The notes under the pieces were generated by a model. The model was not told the origin of the DNA. It saw only the letters and a list, made by a program, of their open reading frames with translations, and did no database searches. Below are positions 27,701 to 35,105 of a DNA stretch of 64,000 bases, piece after piece; position 1 is the first letter of the stretch; every line of letters starts with the position of its first letter. Source of the stretch: JANXXV01 sp038200305 (GTDB lineage: Bacteria; Acidobacteriota; Terriglobia; Bryobacterales; Bryobacteraceae); the NCBI GenBank assembly GCA_038200305.1, contig JBBPYD010000104.1, forward strand, positions 13,848 through 77,847. Direction: 5' to 3'. The position numbers were made by a program, and so were the translations under genes.

Positions 27701-27946
27701 CGCCTGCGCCGTAAGGTTATACGTCCCACTCGCCAGATCGGTAATCACGTAACTTCCATCGGCCGAAGAGATGGCTTCTCGACTGCGGGCCGTGGCCGTA
27801 TTCGTTGCTTTAATGCCGGCGCCCGCAATGGCCGCACCAGTAGGATCGGTAACGGAGCCAAAAAGAGTAACAGTGCCTTGCGCGAACGCGGACACCGCAA
27901 TCAGAAACAGAGCAGCCAATCCAGAGATGTTTCGCATCTTATGCAT
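24779..27946 (-). CDS. TonB-dependent receptor with carboxypeptidase-regulatory-like N-domain
   Basis: A 1055-residue protein, a paralogue of the receptor at 14110-17361. It has a signal peptide (ISGLAALFLIAVSAFAQ), then a CarboxypepD_reg domain (GSVTDPTGAAIAGAGIKATN) and a plug with ELPLNGRNALQLQYLVPG. The beta-barrel ends in LKFLF with terminal Phe. It lies 6 bp upstream of the PhoD-like gene and 9 bp downstream of a sulfatase gene, so it is transcribed in the middle of the operon. Two receptors in one operon suggest uptake of two related products. Confidence 0.92.
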   Translation of the reverse strand: MHKMRNISGLAALFLIAVSAFAQGTVTLFGSVTDPTGAAIAGAGIKATNTATARSREAISSADGSYVITDLASGTYNLTAQASGFKTFVQDSIAVQVDENRRVPIALEVGSSSQNVTVTADVAQVDTRSGALREVIDSTRIVELPLNGRNALQLQYLVPGAGGINPAGQAENESVSINGGRPNMNNYMLDGADNHDPFFNTPSVFPNPDALDEFSMQTNAYGADRGRNAGALMNAVTKSGTNRFRGTLFEFLRNDKLNARNFFSNIVPPFKRNQFGGTVGGPVRKDKTFFFASYQGTRERSSPGSQTPTVLTAAQRQGDFSNLNKALKDPLGGTFPGNIIPASRLSQPSLNFLNTFVPLPNAPNGLYSFASQQSVNDDQLISKVDHNFSANNQLSGRLVYERNDTNQVVNATTLPGFLALIQYRNWNASMNDTHTFSARIVNVFTFGFNDITRQQLPIIPSQKTWGDFGAGIVRAAPGPIGYDTELNGYFNAQSRYPLNQFRKGFQYSDGLNWTVGSHTLKFGGDLRQSMVDQNQTFQSDPQVKFTSIFTGDTGADFLIGRPSTVQEQSRNAARPRTLELDAYIQDDWKVNRRLTLNLGLRWDPFLPFHDLDNELAQVRPGQQSNIYPTAPLGYVFPGDAGVSSTTLQSRYANLAPRFGFAFDPFGNGRTSIRGGYGFFFADVRQQAMNQLSTNQPFAIKLVATNPSGGLVNPYSDTGNPFPYQPPATNSEKQNLKFFTPLTVSEWEPNFRDAEVQQWNFNVQQQVFSDWIITVAYVGSKGNHLFLTEELNPAIFGRAGKTTDARRLFFPNYSSIQSQQSVGNSTYHSLQTTANKRLAHGLTVLLNYTWSKSIDNGSDDGTVATNPFNIAAEKSVSDYDIPHRMVGSLVWALPAVNSHGALLHAIAGGWQMNGIVTLQSGSLFSILSGADNSQSGVGKDRADVVGDWHLSGDQSKNSMVNRYFNTGAFTANAAGTFGNSGRNVLRGPGNKDIDFGMIKTFTVVEASRVQFRAEAFNLLNHANLGNPNGTVSSANFGRITTAGNSRIVQLALKFLF

Positions 27947-27955
27947 TCCCTGGGT

Positions 27956-29509
27956 CTACGACGAGAGGCGTTTCCCCCGGGCCAAATACCGCGGCGCACC
28001 ATACCGCCCTGGCCTCTGGCCCGGTAACGTCCATCGGCTCGGCAGGCCATAGGGATCTTCGAATTTGTCCATCATTTCGTACATCCGCGCCCGCATGTCG
28101 TCAGCGTACTTCGTGTAAGAAGCATCGGCAACGGCATTGTGCATCTCTTCCGGGTCGCGCTCCAGATCGTAAAGCTCGTCGATGTCGAAACCGTTGAAGA
28201 CGTATTTGAACCGCTGCGTGATCGCGATGCGTTGCGTGTACAAAAATTCTCCGCCATAGTAAGCGCATAGGATCTGGTCAGTCCAGGAAGACGCGGCGGG
28301 ATTTGCGAACAGCGGCTGCAAGGCGCGCCCATCGGCGTAGGGAAGAGGTTTCGCGCCGGCGGCAGCCACGTAGGTATGCGCCAGATCGTGCGTTTGGACC
28401 AGATGTTTGGATACGGCTCCGGCCTGAACGTGACCTGGCCAGCGGACCACCATGGGAATCCGGTAGGTTTCCTCATACGGAATCCAGCCCTTGATCCACA
28501 TGCGATGATTGCCGCACATATCACCGTGGTCGGTGGTGAAGACGACCATCGTATTCTGCGCTTGCCCGGTCTTGTCGAGAGCATCCAGAAGACGGCCGAT
28601 CTGCGTATCCAACTGCTCCACTGATGCGTAATAACAGGCCCGGCTCTGGCGATAATCGTCCTCGCTCATATTGCCCCAGATGGACGACTCCCGCGCGTGC
28701 ATTCCGGGTTTGCCCTCAAAGGTGTCGTGAAAGCTCTTCGGGACCGGGATGTTCCGCGGATCATAGCGGTCCAGGTACTTCTTCAACGGGAAATAAGGAT
28801 CGTGCGGGTCGACGAAATGTGTTTCCAGAATCCAGGGTTTCGTGTCCTTCGCCAGGCGGCCCATCATCCGGATCGCCATCTCTGCCACTTCCCAGGCGTG
28901 CGTCCCTTCCTCTGGTCCTTCGGTGTAACCCCACTCAGCGAATGGCTCGTCTCCGGGCCACTGGACCATTTTCATCGGATGCCGGCGAAGCCCCCCTTTT
29001 TTCTGCTCCACCTTGTCCGGATTCATATCGTAACCGCGCAGAATGGCGGGATCGCATCCATTGATTCCCGCCATCTCATACCCAAAGTCCGCGGGACAAC
29101 GTGTCCAACTGGCGTGCCACTTGCCTACGTAGCCCATTCGATAGCCGGCGTCCTTCAAGCGATTCGAATACAGCACGACTCCGGGGTACATATCGCGATG
29201 AACCGAGGGTGCGGAATGGATCTGATTGAAGACGCCATTGTGCCAGTGATACGCTCCGGAAAGAATCATAGCCCGCGCCGGACAGCAGACCGCGCTTGGC
29301 GTATAGCTTCTCTCAAACAGCATCCCTTCTTTTGCCAAGCGATTCAGGTTAGGCGTGTTGCATAACCCCCGGTTCGCGATGCACGCCCATTGTTGCTGAT
29401 CGGACATGATGTGAAGGATGTTCGGGCGATTTGCCGCTTGTGGAGCAGCCTGCGCCAGCAGAGCGGAGCCGGCCAGGGATTGTGATAGAAAGTTGCGTCG
29501 GTCCATCAT
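27956..29509 (-). CDS. Cys-type sulfatase
   Basis: A 517-residue sulfatase with leader DRRNFLSQSLAGSALLAQA. The signature AVCCPARAMILSG places the modified Cys at residue 75 (C-C-P-A-R). Metal and active-site residues are in ILHIMSDQQQW, MGYVGKWHASW, FTTDHGDMCGNH and DELYDLERDPEEMHN. Long insertions around residues 150-220 differ from its neighbours. It follows the sulfatase at 29522 by 12 bp. Confidence 0.93.
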   Translation of the reverse strand: MMDRRNFLSQSLAGSALLAQAAPQAANRPNILHIMSDQQQWACIANRGLCNTPNLNRLAKEGMLFERSYTPSAVCCPARAMILSGAYHWHNGVFNQIHSAPSVHRDMYPGVVLYSNRLKDAGYRMGYVGKWHASWTRCPADFGYEMAGINGCDPAILRGYDMNPDKVEQKKGGLRRHPMKMVQWPGDEPFAEWGYTEGPEEGTHAWEVAEMAIRMMGRLAKDTKPWILETHFVDPHDPYFPLKKYLDRYDPRNIPVPKSFHDTFEGKPGMHARESSIWGNMSEDDYRQSRACYYASVEQLDTQIGRLLDALDKTGQAQNTMVVFTTDHGDMCGNHRMWIKGWIPYEETYRIPMVVRWPGHVQAGAVSKHLVQTHDLAHTYVAAAGAKPLPYADGRALQPLFANPAASSWTDQILCAYYGGEFLYTQRIAITQRFKYVFNGFDIDELYDLERDPEEMHNAVADASYTKYADDMRARMYEMMDKFEDPYGLPSRWTLPGQRPGRYGAPRYLARGKRLSS

Positions 29510-29521
29510 ATGGTGATCCTG

Positions 29522-30955
29522 TCAAACGTAAGGGATAAAGGGAGGGTCGATCACGGGCTTCGGCCCACCCGACTCGACAATGCGCGTCATCAGCCGTTCT
29601 CGAAGATGCTGCGAAATTTCGCGGACTTCGGTTCGCCCCGCCAGATTTACGTGCTGGTACGGATCGGCAAACCGGTCATAAATCAAATATTCGTTGTACC
29701 GGGGACTCGCGGCTTCCCGCTTCGGCGAAGCAACCGCATATGTCCACTGAGGCGTCCGAAGCGCCCGCCCCGTCAGCGATTCGCTGATCTCTATATACAC
29801 TTCATTTCGCCATCCATCCGTCTTTCTGGCAAGCAGAGGCAGCATACTGGCGCCTTGCATGGATGCCGGCGTCTTCAATCCGCAGGCTTCTAATAACGTC
29901 GGGGCCAGATCCACCTGGCTCACCAACTCCGGAATCTCCATGGCACGGTCAAACCCTGGACCCTGAATGATGAGTGGAATGTGAATGGAGCTTTCGTGCG
30001 GGCTGCGTTTATATTCCGCATTGCGCGAGCGGAAGTGGCATCCGTGGTCGCTCACAAAGACCACGATGGTGTCCTTTTCGATTCCCTGTTCCTTTAATGA
30101 ACCAAGAAGGGTTCCTACCGCGTCGTCAATTCCGGCGACGCAGCCATAGTAGCCGGGCAATTGGCTCGGCCAGGTTCCGGGCAAAGAGCGAAGATCCTGC
30201 GGCACGAATGGATTCTGATACTTCTTCTCGTATTTCTTTGGAGGGACGAACAAGTCGGTGTCGTTCTGGTGATGGACCTCCAGGTAGGACACGACTAGAA
30301 GAAACGGACGGTCCTTTTGCCTCTTTTCCTTCAGGAAGCGTATGGCCCGGTCCGTGAGGAAGTCCGCCCGGTACTCGCCTGAGAAGTGGAGCGGTTTACC
30401 GTCTCCATCGAACATGTCGCCTTCAAAAGGATGCGACGTCAGTTCCAGCGCATTGCTGGCTTCCCAGAAGTCTGAGAATCCTCCGCGGTGAGCCGGCGCT
30501 ACAGGCCCATTTTCGCGATTGGTTTCACTCTGAGGAGAAAGGTGCCACTTGCCGATGTAGTTGGCTGTATAGCCGGCCTGACGGAGAGTTTCAGGAAGAG
30601 TGATGGCATCCGGTTTCAGGCCGAGTGCGTTTTTCCAGACGCCATGCCGGGCAGGATACTGGCCCGTGAACATAGTCGCTCTGGCTGGCGCGCACACCGG
30701 CTGGTTAGAGATCGCTTGCCGGAAGAGTACACCGCGTTTCGCCATGGCGTCCAGGTTGGGCGTCAGGTTCATGGGATTCAGGCCCATGCAGCCGAGTGCA
30801 TCCGCGCGGAACTGATCGGAAATGATAATAACGACGTTCGGCCGCGGCCGGCTGGAATTCGGGCCGCTCTGGGCTTCCATGGAAGCCGCTATGCCGCTGG
30901 AAGCTGTCAATGCAGACGCGCCATTAAGCAGTTCCCTCCTTGTTATTTTGGACAA
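29522..30955 (-). CDS. Cys-type sulfatase, first gene of the operon
   Basis: A 477-residue sulfatase that starts at TTG (30953-30955). The choice is supported by an AGGGGA ribosome site at 30961-30966 on the minus strand and by the Tat-like leader TRRELLNGASALTASSG. The signature is QPVCAPARATMFTG (Cys88). Other residues are in VVIIISDQFRADALG, YIGKWHLSP and FVSDHGCHFRSRN. Being first in an eight-gene operon, its rare start codon may tune expression. A candidate promoter lies at 31001-31030. Confidence 0.92.
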   Translation of the reverse strand: MSKITRRELLNGASALTASSGIAASMEAQSGPNSSRPRPNVVIIISDQFRADALGCMGLNPMNLTPNLDAMAKRGVLFRQAISNQPVCAPARATMFTGQYPARHGVWKNALGLKPDAITLPETLRQAGYTANYIGKWHLSPQSETNRENGPVAPAHRGGFSDFWEASNALELTSHPFEGDMFDGDGKPLHFSGEYRADFLTDRAIRFLKEKRQKDRPFLLVVSYLEVHHQNDTDLFVPPKKYEKKYQNPFVPQDLRSLPGTWPSQLPGYYGCVAGIDDAVGTLLGSLKEQGIEKDTIVVFVSDHGCHFRSRNAEYKRSPHESSIHIPLIIQGPGFDRAMEIPELVSQVDLAPTLLEACGLKTPASMQGASMLPLLARKTDGWRNEVYIEISESLTGRALRTPQWTYAVASPKREAASPRYNEYLIYDRFADPYQHVNLAGRTEVREISQHLRERLMTRIVESGGPKPVIDPPFIPYV

Positions 30956-31000
30956 CGGTGTCCCCTCGCGATGCGGGTAGATTTACATCCAAGCGTTTCG

Positions 31001-31030
31001 ATCATAGGACTACAATAGAACAGTCGGCAA
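31001..31030 (-). promoter_or_regulatory. Candidate promoter of the sulfatase/TonB operon
   Basis: On the minus strand TTGCCG (31025-31030) and TATGAT (31001-31006) are separated by 18 bp, matching four and five of six consensus bases. The site is about 45 bp upstream of the TTG start of the first sulfatase. It is the only candidate noticed at the head of this operon, whose internal gaps are at most 15 bp. Confidence 0.45.
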
Positions 31031-31177
31031 GTAAAAACTCTGTGAGTCACACGTGATTCACAGCCGCCGCCGTCATGCGGATCTTGCGAGACGAAGCCAT
31101 TGTGCACCTTTGTGCATGTTTGCCGTTTTGCACAACATGAAAATCAACACCCAGATGTTGTCACATTCAAAATGTCG

Positions 31178-31621
31178 TCACATTGAGGTCTCTTTCTTGC
31201 CGTCGGTGGTCTCGTATAGGACAATATCCAGATCTAGGCTTGTCCCAAGTCGGGCAATCAACTGCACGGCTCCACGGTCCAAAGAGAACTGCGGCACGCT
31301 CTCCGAGAGCATGTATACGCCGACATCTACATAATTTTCCGACGAGAGTGAGTTAATTCTATCAACGAACGTTTCAACTCGCTCGGAGAAGCGCCGCAAA
31401 CACCCATCCAAACAATTCACCCGTCAGCTGCTCGCCAGTCCAGGATTCGTCGCCCTCAAATAAGCGCCAGCCGTGCGTTTCCCATTTCAATCCAGACCTC
31501 TCGGGTCTCCGATCCGCCATGCGGCGTCAGAGGATAAGCCCACGTGTCGCGAGATCTCATCTGGCGACATGCTTGTGCTAATAATCGTCAACTCGAACTT
31601 CGCTTTGTCCAAAACACGCAT
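31178..31621 (-). pseudogene. DUF4279-like gene with two frameshifts
   Basis: From ATG 31619-31621 the minus strand reads MRVLDKAKFELTIISTSMSP then DEISRHVGLSSDAAWRIGDP and stops. The next frame continues SGLKWETHGWRLFEGDESWT...GELFGWVFAA. A third gives RRFSERVETFVDRINSLSSE then VDVGVYMLSESVPQFSLDRG and IARLGTSLDLDIVLYE, ending at 31178. Together they follow the layout of DUF4279: an N-terminal strand with a (S/T)-P-x-x-I helix, a central Gly-x-W strand and the C-terminal L-x-x-LG-x-x-LD-(I/L)-D strand. DUF4279 proteins are small, of unknown function, and in my recollection sometimes near polymorphic toxins. Confidence 0.6.
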
Positions 31622-32139
31622 TTAGATATTCCGGGTCAATCCGCTTGGCCTTCAGTTTACCGATCTTTCCAGGGCTGAACTCCTCAAGGCCACCACCAAC
31701 ATCACCTTCGCTTCCTTTCCCTTAACCCCGGCCGGTGTTGCTGTAGAAGACATCGCCAGCTATCGCTCCAATCTCCGCCAATCGAGCCGCCGGCGAGACC
31801 TCCTTCCATCAAACCCGAGTGTCGCACCGCCCGCGAGACTGGCGGCATTGTCGGCCACGAGCACGACGGGCCGAGTGCGAACCCTGTCGCACCACCGCCC
31901 CTCCGCCGGCATACGCCCCAACACCTGCTCCCGCTGGCAATCCTCCGAGCGTGGGCACAGTCGCGCAATTTGGGCTCGGTCTGAATCGTTGCTGCCACTC
32001 AAGGCGCTGTGGACGATATTCACGGCGGTCTCATTCTGGGAACGCAGGGTTGACGGCACCGGCAGGGGAGCGCAGATCGTCGCGCACCGGAAAGTTTTGA
32101 CCCAGGCGCATAAGGAGCCATAATGTCCAAGAGCCCTTT
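31622..32139 (+). other. Stretch without an intact gene
   Basis: GC-rich 518 bp between the DUF4279 remnant and the sulfatase at 32140. Short open frames on both strands have poor composition (Arg/Ser/Pro-rich) and no recognisable domain. On the minus strand a Gly/Ala-rich stretch may be the decayed end of a larger protein, but this cannot be shown. The last 30 bp hold an AAGGAG site at 32112-32117. Confidence 0.4.
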
Positions 32140-33612
32140 ATGCCAGATCAATCCCACAAACCGGTAGAAACCCAGGAATCCAAGATTTCGCGGCGCGCAG
32201 CCCTTGGCTGCCTTGGAGCAGCCACACTTTCCACCACCAGCTTTTCCTCTCCGGCCGCATCCGGATCGAAACGAAACCTGCTGTTTATCGCGATTGACGA
32301 TCTCAACGACTGGATCGGCTGCTTGAACGGTCATCCCGGCGTGATTACTCCAAATCTCGACCGCCTCGCCGCGCGTGGCACGCTATTCACCAGCGCTCAT
32401 TGCGCCGCACCCGTTTGCAACCCTTCACGCACAGCTCTGATGTACGGCAAGCGGCCATCCTCATCCGGCGTTTACACCAACGATCAGCCCCATCGCCGCT
32501 CGCCGTTGTTGCAGAATGCGGCTACACTACCGATGCACTTCATGCAGAACGGCTATCGCGCCGTGGGCGGAGGCAAGATTTTTCACGAGCGTTATCCCGA
32601 CCCGCAGAGTTGGGACGATTACTATCCATCTAAGATGAATTGCAAACCGCCCGATGCACAGCCCGATCACAAACCAATGAATGGCATGCCCGGCACAGCC
32701 AATTTCGACTGGGGTCCGCTTCAGGTTGCGGATCGGGAGATGGGCGACTACAAAGTGGTGGATTGGGCGTCTAGTGAGCTATCGAAGACGCAGCCGAAGC
32801 CGTTCGTTTTGGCTTGCGGCATTTGGAAGCCGCATCTTCCGTGGTACATCCCGCAAAAATACTTTGACATGTACCCAATCGATAAGATCAAGTTGCCCCT
32901 GGTGAAGGATGACGATCTTGACGACATCCCGCCCATAGGCCGCGAAATGGCTGTTACGAAGGCCAACGATCACGAACGCGTTTTGAAATACAAGCAATGG
33001 GAGACCGCGGTGCGGTCGTACCTGGCGGCGATCACCTTCGCCGACACGCAGGTCGGCCGTGTGCTCGACGCGCTCGATAATGGTCCGCACGCAAAGAATA
33101 CGAATATCGTGCTGTGGAGCGATCACGGCTGGCACTTGGGCGAGAAGCTGCACTGGCGCAAATTCACGCTTTGGGAGCGGTCCACGCGCAATGTGTTTAT
33201 GGTGTCCGCGCCCGGCGTGACGAAACCTGGAACACGTTGTGACCGGACGGTCAGCCTGCTCGACATCTATCCCACGCTCATAGAGTTGTTCGGCTTGCCC
33301 CCGAAGGAAGGGCTGGAGGGCAACAATCTCATGCCGCTACTGAGAAATCCCGCCGCTGCGTGGGAGCACCCCGCGATCACTACGTATCCACGCGGCAATC
33401 ATGCAATTCGCGACGCCCACTGGCGATACATCCGGTATCACGATGGCACCGAAGAGTTGTACGACCGCGATAAGGATCCGAACGAATGGACGAACATCGC
33501 AGGTCACCCCGATATGCGGAGCACGATACAGCGGCTGGCGCGCTTTTTACCGAAGTCGGACGCTCAGGATGTGGAGCGCGAGAAACCTACGGCGCACGGA
33601 GAGGCCGATTAG
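32140..33612 (+). CDS. Cys-type sulfatase (iduronate-2-sulfatase-like)
   Basis: A 490-residue sulfatase on the plus strand with Tat-like leader SRRAALGCLGAATLSTTSFS. FIAIDDLNDWIG gives the Asp pair, and PVCNPSRTALMYG the C-x-P-S-R signature with Cys93. GGGKIFHERYPD and LWSDHGWHLGEKLHWRKFTLWE are the pattern of iduronate-2-sulfatase-like enzymes. It differs from the operon sulfatases in both strand and subtype. The nearest strong ribosome site (AAGGAG 32112-32117) is 22 bp upstream and better placed for an out-of-frame ATG at 32123. Confidence 0.92.
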   Translation: MPDQSHKPVETQESKISRRAALGCLGAATLSTTSFSSPAASGSKRNLLFIAIDDLNDWIGCLNGHPGVITPNLDRLAARGTLFTSAHCAAPVCNPSRTALMYGKRPSSSGVYTNDQPHRRSPLLQNAATLPMHFMQNGYRAVGGGKIFHERYPDPQSWDDYYPSKMNCKPPDAQPDHKPMNGMPGTANFDWGPLQVADREMGDYKVVDWASSELSKTQPKPFVLACGIWKPHLPWYIPQKYFDMYPIDKIKLPLVKDDDLDDIPPIGREMAVTKANDHERVLKYKQWETAVRSYLAAITFADTQVGRVLDALDNGPHAKNTNIVLWSDHGWHLGEKLHWRKFTLWERSTRNVFMVSAPGVTKPGTRCDRTVSLLDIYPTLIELFGLPPKEGLEGNNLMPLLRNPAAAWEHPAITTYPRGNHAIRDAHWRYIRYHDGTEELYDRDKDPNEWTNIAGHPDMRSTIQRLARFLPKSDAQDVEREKPTAHGEAD

Positions 33613-33637
33613 AGATCCAAAGGAGGGCGAGCCGACG

Positions 33638-33940
33638 TTACCCTTTCAGCTTGGCGGCCAAAACGTCCAGTTTCTCGATAACGGGAGGTTGAGCCAGTAG
33701 CTCGGGTGCCTTTTCCATTAGCGCCGCGGCGATCGGGCCTGAGAGATGCGCTTGCCGCCCCGTCTCGTCTGGAAACACGTCAAAGATCCCAAATGTGGAT
33801 GGTCCCATGCGGACCGCAAACCACGCCGCGGTGGCGGGCTCTTTTTCCGCCAATGGCAGTGCGCCACTCAAGAAATTGGCGACCTCGTCCTCTTTCCCCG
33901 GCTTCGCTTCCAATCTAACGAGTATACCCAGTTTGACCAT
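33638..33940 (-). CDS. Antibiotic biosynthesis monooxygenase (ABM) domain protein
   Basis: A 100-residue protein with the ferredoxin-like ABM fold pattern: LGILVRLEAKPGKEDEVANF at the start, ATAAWFAVRMGPSTFGIFDV in the middle, FPDETGRQAHLSGPIAAAL near the end. Members include quinol monooxygenases and stress-related cofactor-free oxygenases. It faces the sulfatase gene tail to tail and has no obvious pathway partner. Confidence 0.8.
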   Translation of the reverse strand: MVKLGILVRLEAKPGKEDEVANFLSGALPLAEKEPATAAWFAVRMGPSTFGIFDVFPDETGRQAHLSGPIAAALMEKAPELLAQPPVIEKLDVLAAKLKG

Positions 33941-34017
33941 TGTTCCTCCGTGCTGCCGAGTATGATGCAGGTTGCCGGAATATGTTTCCCAGGGAAGGTC
34001 CCAACCGTGTAATTTAA

Positions 34018-34392
34018 CTAATGGATTGTATCTGCGCTCTGCCGCAAGAGGCGGTTGGCGGCACGGGAAACCAGCCGTCTCGGATCGAGCAAGTGCTGCG
34101 GCCGAAATGCCCGCTGGGACCAGCGAAAACCAGGCTCGAATTCAACGCCTAAAAAATATCCTATCTCCCGATAGATACAGTAGCGGACCTTGCCTTGAAG
34201 TTCCCCTTTGGGGTAGCTGATTTGTAACGTTGTTTGAAGCGGAATCGGGCTATCCACTTGAACACAGGCGCCCGAGAGCGATATATCTTCTAAATTTGCG
34301 ACGGCGCGGCGCACTCTCCCATTCTTGTCCTTCCATCGGACATCTACCAGGTCTGCGCATAACATCCGCGTTTCCACTCGGCGGTTCTGCAT
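34018..34392 (-). CDS. PilZ domain protein
   Basis: A 124-residue protein. RRVETR (residues 4-9) is the R-x-x-x-R motif and EDISLSGACV (residues 35-44) the (D/N)-x-S-x-x-G motif that together bind cyclic-di-GMP in PilZ domains. No output domain is fused, so it probably acts by protein contact. It is divergent from the membrane protein at 34485. Confidence 0.82.
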   Translation of the reverse strand: MQNRRVETRMLCADLVDVRWKDKNGRVRRAVANLEDISLSGACVQVDSPIPLQTTLQISYPKGELQGKVRYCIYREIGYFLGVEFEPGFRWSQRAFRPQHLLDPRRLVSRAANRLLRQSADTIH

Positions 34393-34484
34393 CTGTTTCT
34401 ACTATCGGCGAGACGCTGCAAAAGGATTAGCAAAGTTCAGATCCGAATCACCTTACGACCATTGTAAGAAAACTGACCCGAGAA

Positions 34485-35105
34485 ATGGTACTACTAGCAC
34501 ATTGCATGAAACGCTCAACCGTATTTTCCTTTCTGGTGGCGGTGATTGGATTTGGGATCTTGGTTCCGTGGTGGAAGGGAATTGATTTTCTGGACACTAG
34601 TATTATCCTGGCGTCCAGCTCGGCCTCTCTTGTTTTTGCCGCCCCCATGATTGCGTCAAGTTTCAGTGAAGAGCACGTAAGTCACCAAATCTTCCGTGTT
34701 GTTGGGTTCGTTTGGGTGATGGCGTTTCTGATCCTGGTAAACGGAATTGCCACAGTCAACATACGGCACTGGCGGGGACACTTGCTGCTGCCGCCCTGGA
34801 GTATTTTAGGCTCCGCTCTGCTGCTGAATTTTTGCGGAGCAATTTTCCTGGCTGTGCTGACCGCAGCAGTCGCGTTGCGGACCAGGAAGCCCGCAGTGGG
34901 CGTCCGGACTGCCCGGATCGGATTCTTCGCGCTTCTTGGGATACTGGTCTTTCTGGCTCGCTATTCGCCTGGGAACGTGCGCTCGCGATTCAATGAGATG
35001 ATGACGGCGGAAGGGACTACACGTATCGTGCTGATGGCGTCCGCGGCACTGGCAGGGTTGAGCGCTCTGCTATGGACACGAATAGCGCGCCGGGCACCAC
35101 GATGA
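34485..35105 (+). CDS. Multi-pass membrane protein of unknown function
   Basis: A 206-residue protein with about six hydrophobic segments and basic loops; a downstream ATG at 34506 (MKRSTVF) is an equally good start. No domain recognised. Its TGA overlaps the ATG of the arginase-fold gene (ATGA at 35102-35105), so the two are probably translated together. Confidence 0.7.
   Translation: MVLLAHCMKRSTVFSFLVAVIGFGILVPWWKGIDFLDTSIILASSSASLVFAAPMIASSFSEEHVSHQIFRVVGFVWVMAFLILVNGIATVNIRHWRGHLLLPPWSILGSALLLNFCGAIFLAVLTAAVALRTRKPAVGVRTARIGFFALLGILVFLARYSPGNVRSRFNEMMTAEGTTRIVLMASAALAGLSALLWTRIARRAPR

Noticed and set aside
27062..28027. Plus-strand frame of 321 residues
   Set aside because: Antisense to the TonB receptor N-terminal half; Arg-rich and unrecognisable.
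31702..32059. Minus-strand frames of about 98 residues
   Set aside because: Low-complexity Arg/Gly-rich translation without start context or domain.
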